Shown here: in pieces, positions 6,317 to 6,782 of the stretch | How the letters are laid out: each line of letters begins with the position of its first letter | Numbering within the stretch: the first letter of the stretch is position 1 | NCBI GenBank assembly: GCA_023248505.1 | Contig: JAHFEM010000104.1 | Span: forward strand, 1-6,782 | DNA length: 6,782 nt | Reading direction: 5' to 3' | Source: Nitrospirota bacterium | GTDB taxonomy: Bacteria > Nitrospirota > Nitrospiria > SBBL01 > Manganitrophaceae | Program-made: the position numbers and the translations under genes | Notes under the pieces: model-generated | The model's input: only the letters and a program-made list of their open reading frames with translations | Told to the model about the DNA's origin: nothing | Databases searched by the model: none

Positions 6317-6331
6317 AGAGATGGAGAACGC

Positions 6332-6782
6332 ATGACCCAATCAATATCACGCGACAGCTTTAATGAACTGAAGAATTATCTGGGGGTCTACCTACAGCAG
6401 GGGCGGGTGATCCTCGACGCCGACTGGAACGAGAACCAGGACATCTTCGTCTCGTTCCTCCGGCGAATGAGCCGCGAGGCGGTCGGCGACGGGAGCCCCA
6501 ACCGCGGATTTGCCGTCGACCCGGTCTTCCCCTTGCCGGTTGAAACGCTGGTCCAAAAGGCGACCCCGCCGGGGGGAGGCAGCCTCGATCCGTCGCAGTG
6601 CGCCGGGGAGATCTGCAGCGCGGTCATGGTCGAAGCGATCCGGGTCATCTTCGGGATGATCTTCGGCCCCCTTCTCTTCTTCCTCAATTTTCCGGGAAAG
6701 AAGTTCGACGACATGGAGTCGCTCCAGGGCTTCGGTCTCTCCTCCCCGCAGGGAAGCCTGCGAATCGGGAAGGACGGTCCCT
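6332..6782 (+). CDS. DUF6519-like CIS-associated protein, 5' part (runs off window)
   Basis: An open frame from ATG 6332 continues to the window end without a stop, giving 150 residues of an incomplete protein. GGAGA at 6323-6327 is its Shine-Dalgarno. The N terminus, RDSFNELKNYLGVYLQQGRV followed by ILDADWNEN (residues 7-35), matches the start of DUF6519-type proteins, which carry the signature QQGRVxLDADWNE and are commonly encoded near CIS and phage-tail-like baseplate genes; their role is not established. After this comes a Pro/Gly-rich stretch (about 66-86), two cysteines (C90, C95) and an unusual hydrophobic segment at about 98-120 (AIRVIFGMIFGPLLFFLNF). That segment could be a membrane helix or a buried helix of an oligomer. 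The gene is in line with the baseplate operon, separated only by the inverted repeat at 6230-6316. Confidence 0.78.
   Translation, partial: MTQSISRDSFNELKNYLGVYLQQGRVILDADWNENQDIFVSFLRRMSREAVGDGSPNRGFAVDPVFPLPVETLVQKATPPGGGSLDPSQCAGEICSAVMVEAIRVIFGMIFGPLLFFLNFPGKKFDDMESLQGFGLSSPQGSLRIGKDGP

Noticed and set aside
6058..6350. Small minus-strand frames with RNPHSAIS or SAIRIPQF-like peptides
   Set aside because: These peptides are translations of the heptad repeat at 6230-6316, not proteins.

Overview
The window is about 6.8 kb of GC-rich bacterial DNA carrying the baseplate section of a contractile injection system (CIS) of the extracellular/phage-tail-like type (the Afp/PVC group and its relatives in environmental bacteria). 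All genes lie on the + strand in the usual order: a CIS tube-like baseplate adaptor (129-788), a small LysM protein (886-1170), a gpD/gp27-like spike hub (1183-2391), a gpJ/gp6-like wedge protein (2504-4312), a gpI/gp7-like wedge protein (4309-6228), and the start of a DUF6519-like protein that runs off the right edge (6332-6782). The first two genes together correspond to one Afp7-type protein (tube domain plus LysM). The hub corresponds to the N-terminal half of an Afp8-type spike. The two wedge genes correspond to Afp11 and Afp12.

The products are expected to assemble around the base of a contractile tail: the adaptor and LysM protein join the inner tube to the hub, the hub carries the spike, and the two wedge proteins form the ring that triggers sheath contraction. 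No OB-fold spike (gp5/gpV), PAAR tip or gp25-like gene is found between hub and wedge, where they are commonly encoded. Sheath, tube, ATPase, tape measure and toxins are outside the window.

The four larger non-coding gaps each hold a palindromic repeat. Two gaps (795-873 and 2404-2460) contain two-hairpin elements bounded by GTAG...CTAC, the layout of REP doublets (REPINs). The other two (11-73 and 6230-6316) contain long inverted repeats whose arms are built from 7-bp units. The two remaining junctions are tight: 12 nt between LysM and hub, and an ATGA overlap between the wedge genes. The pattern suggests one operon whose looser junctions were colonised by repeat elements.

The organism cannot be fixed from this sequence. 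High GC, a chromosomal CIS with DUF6519 and several families of dispersed intergenic repeats would suit an environmental lineage such as Nitrospirota, Methylomirabilota or a deltaproteobacterial group. This is a low-confidence inference.
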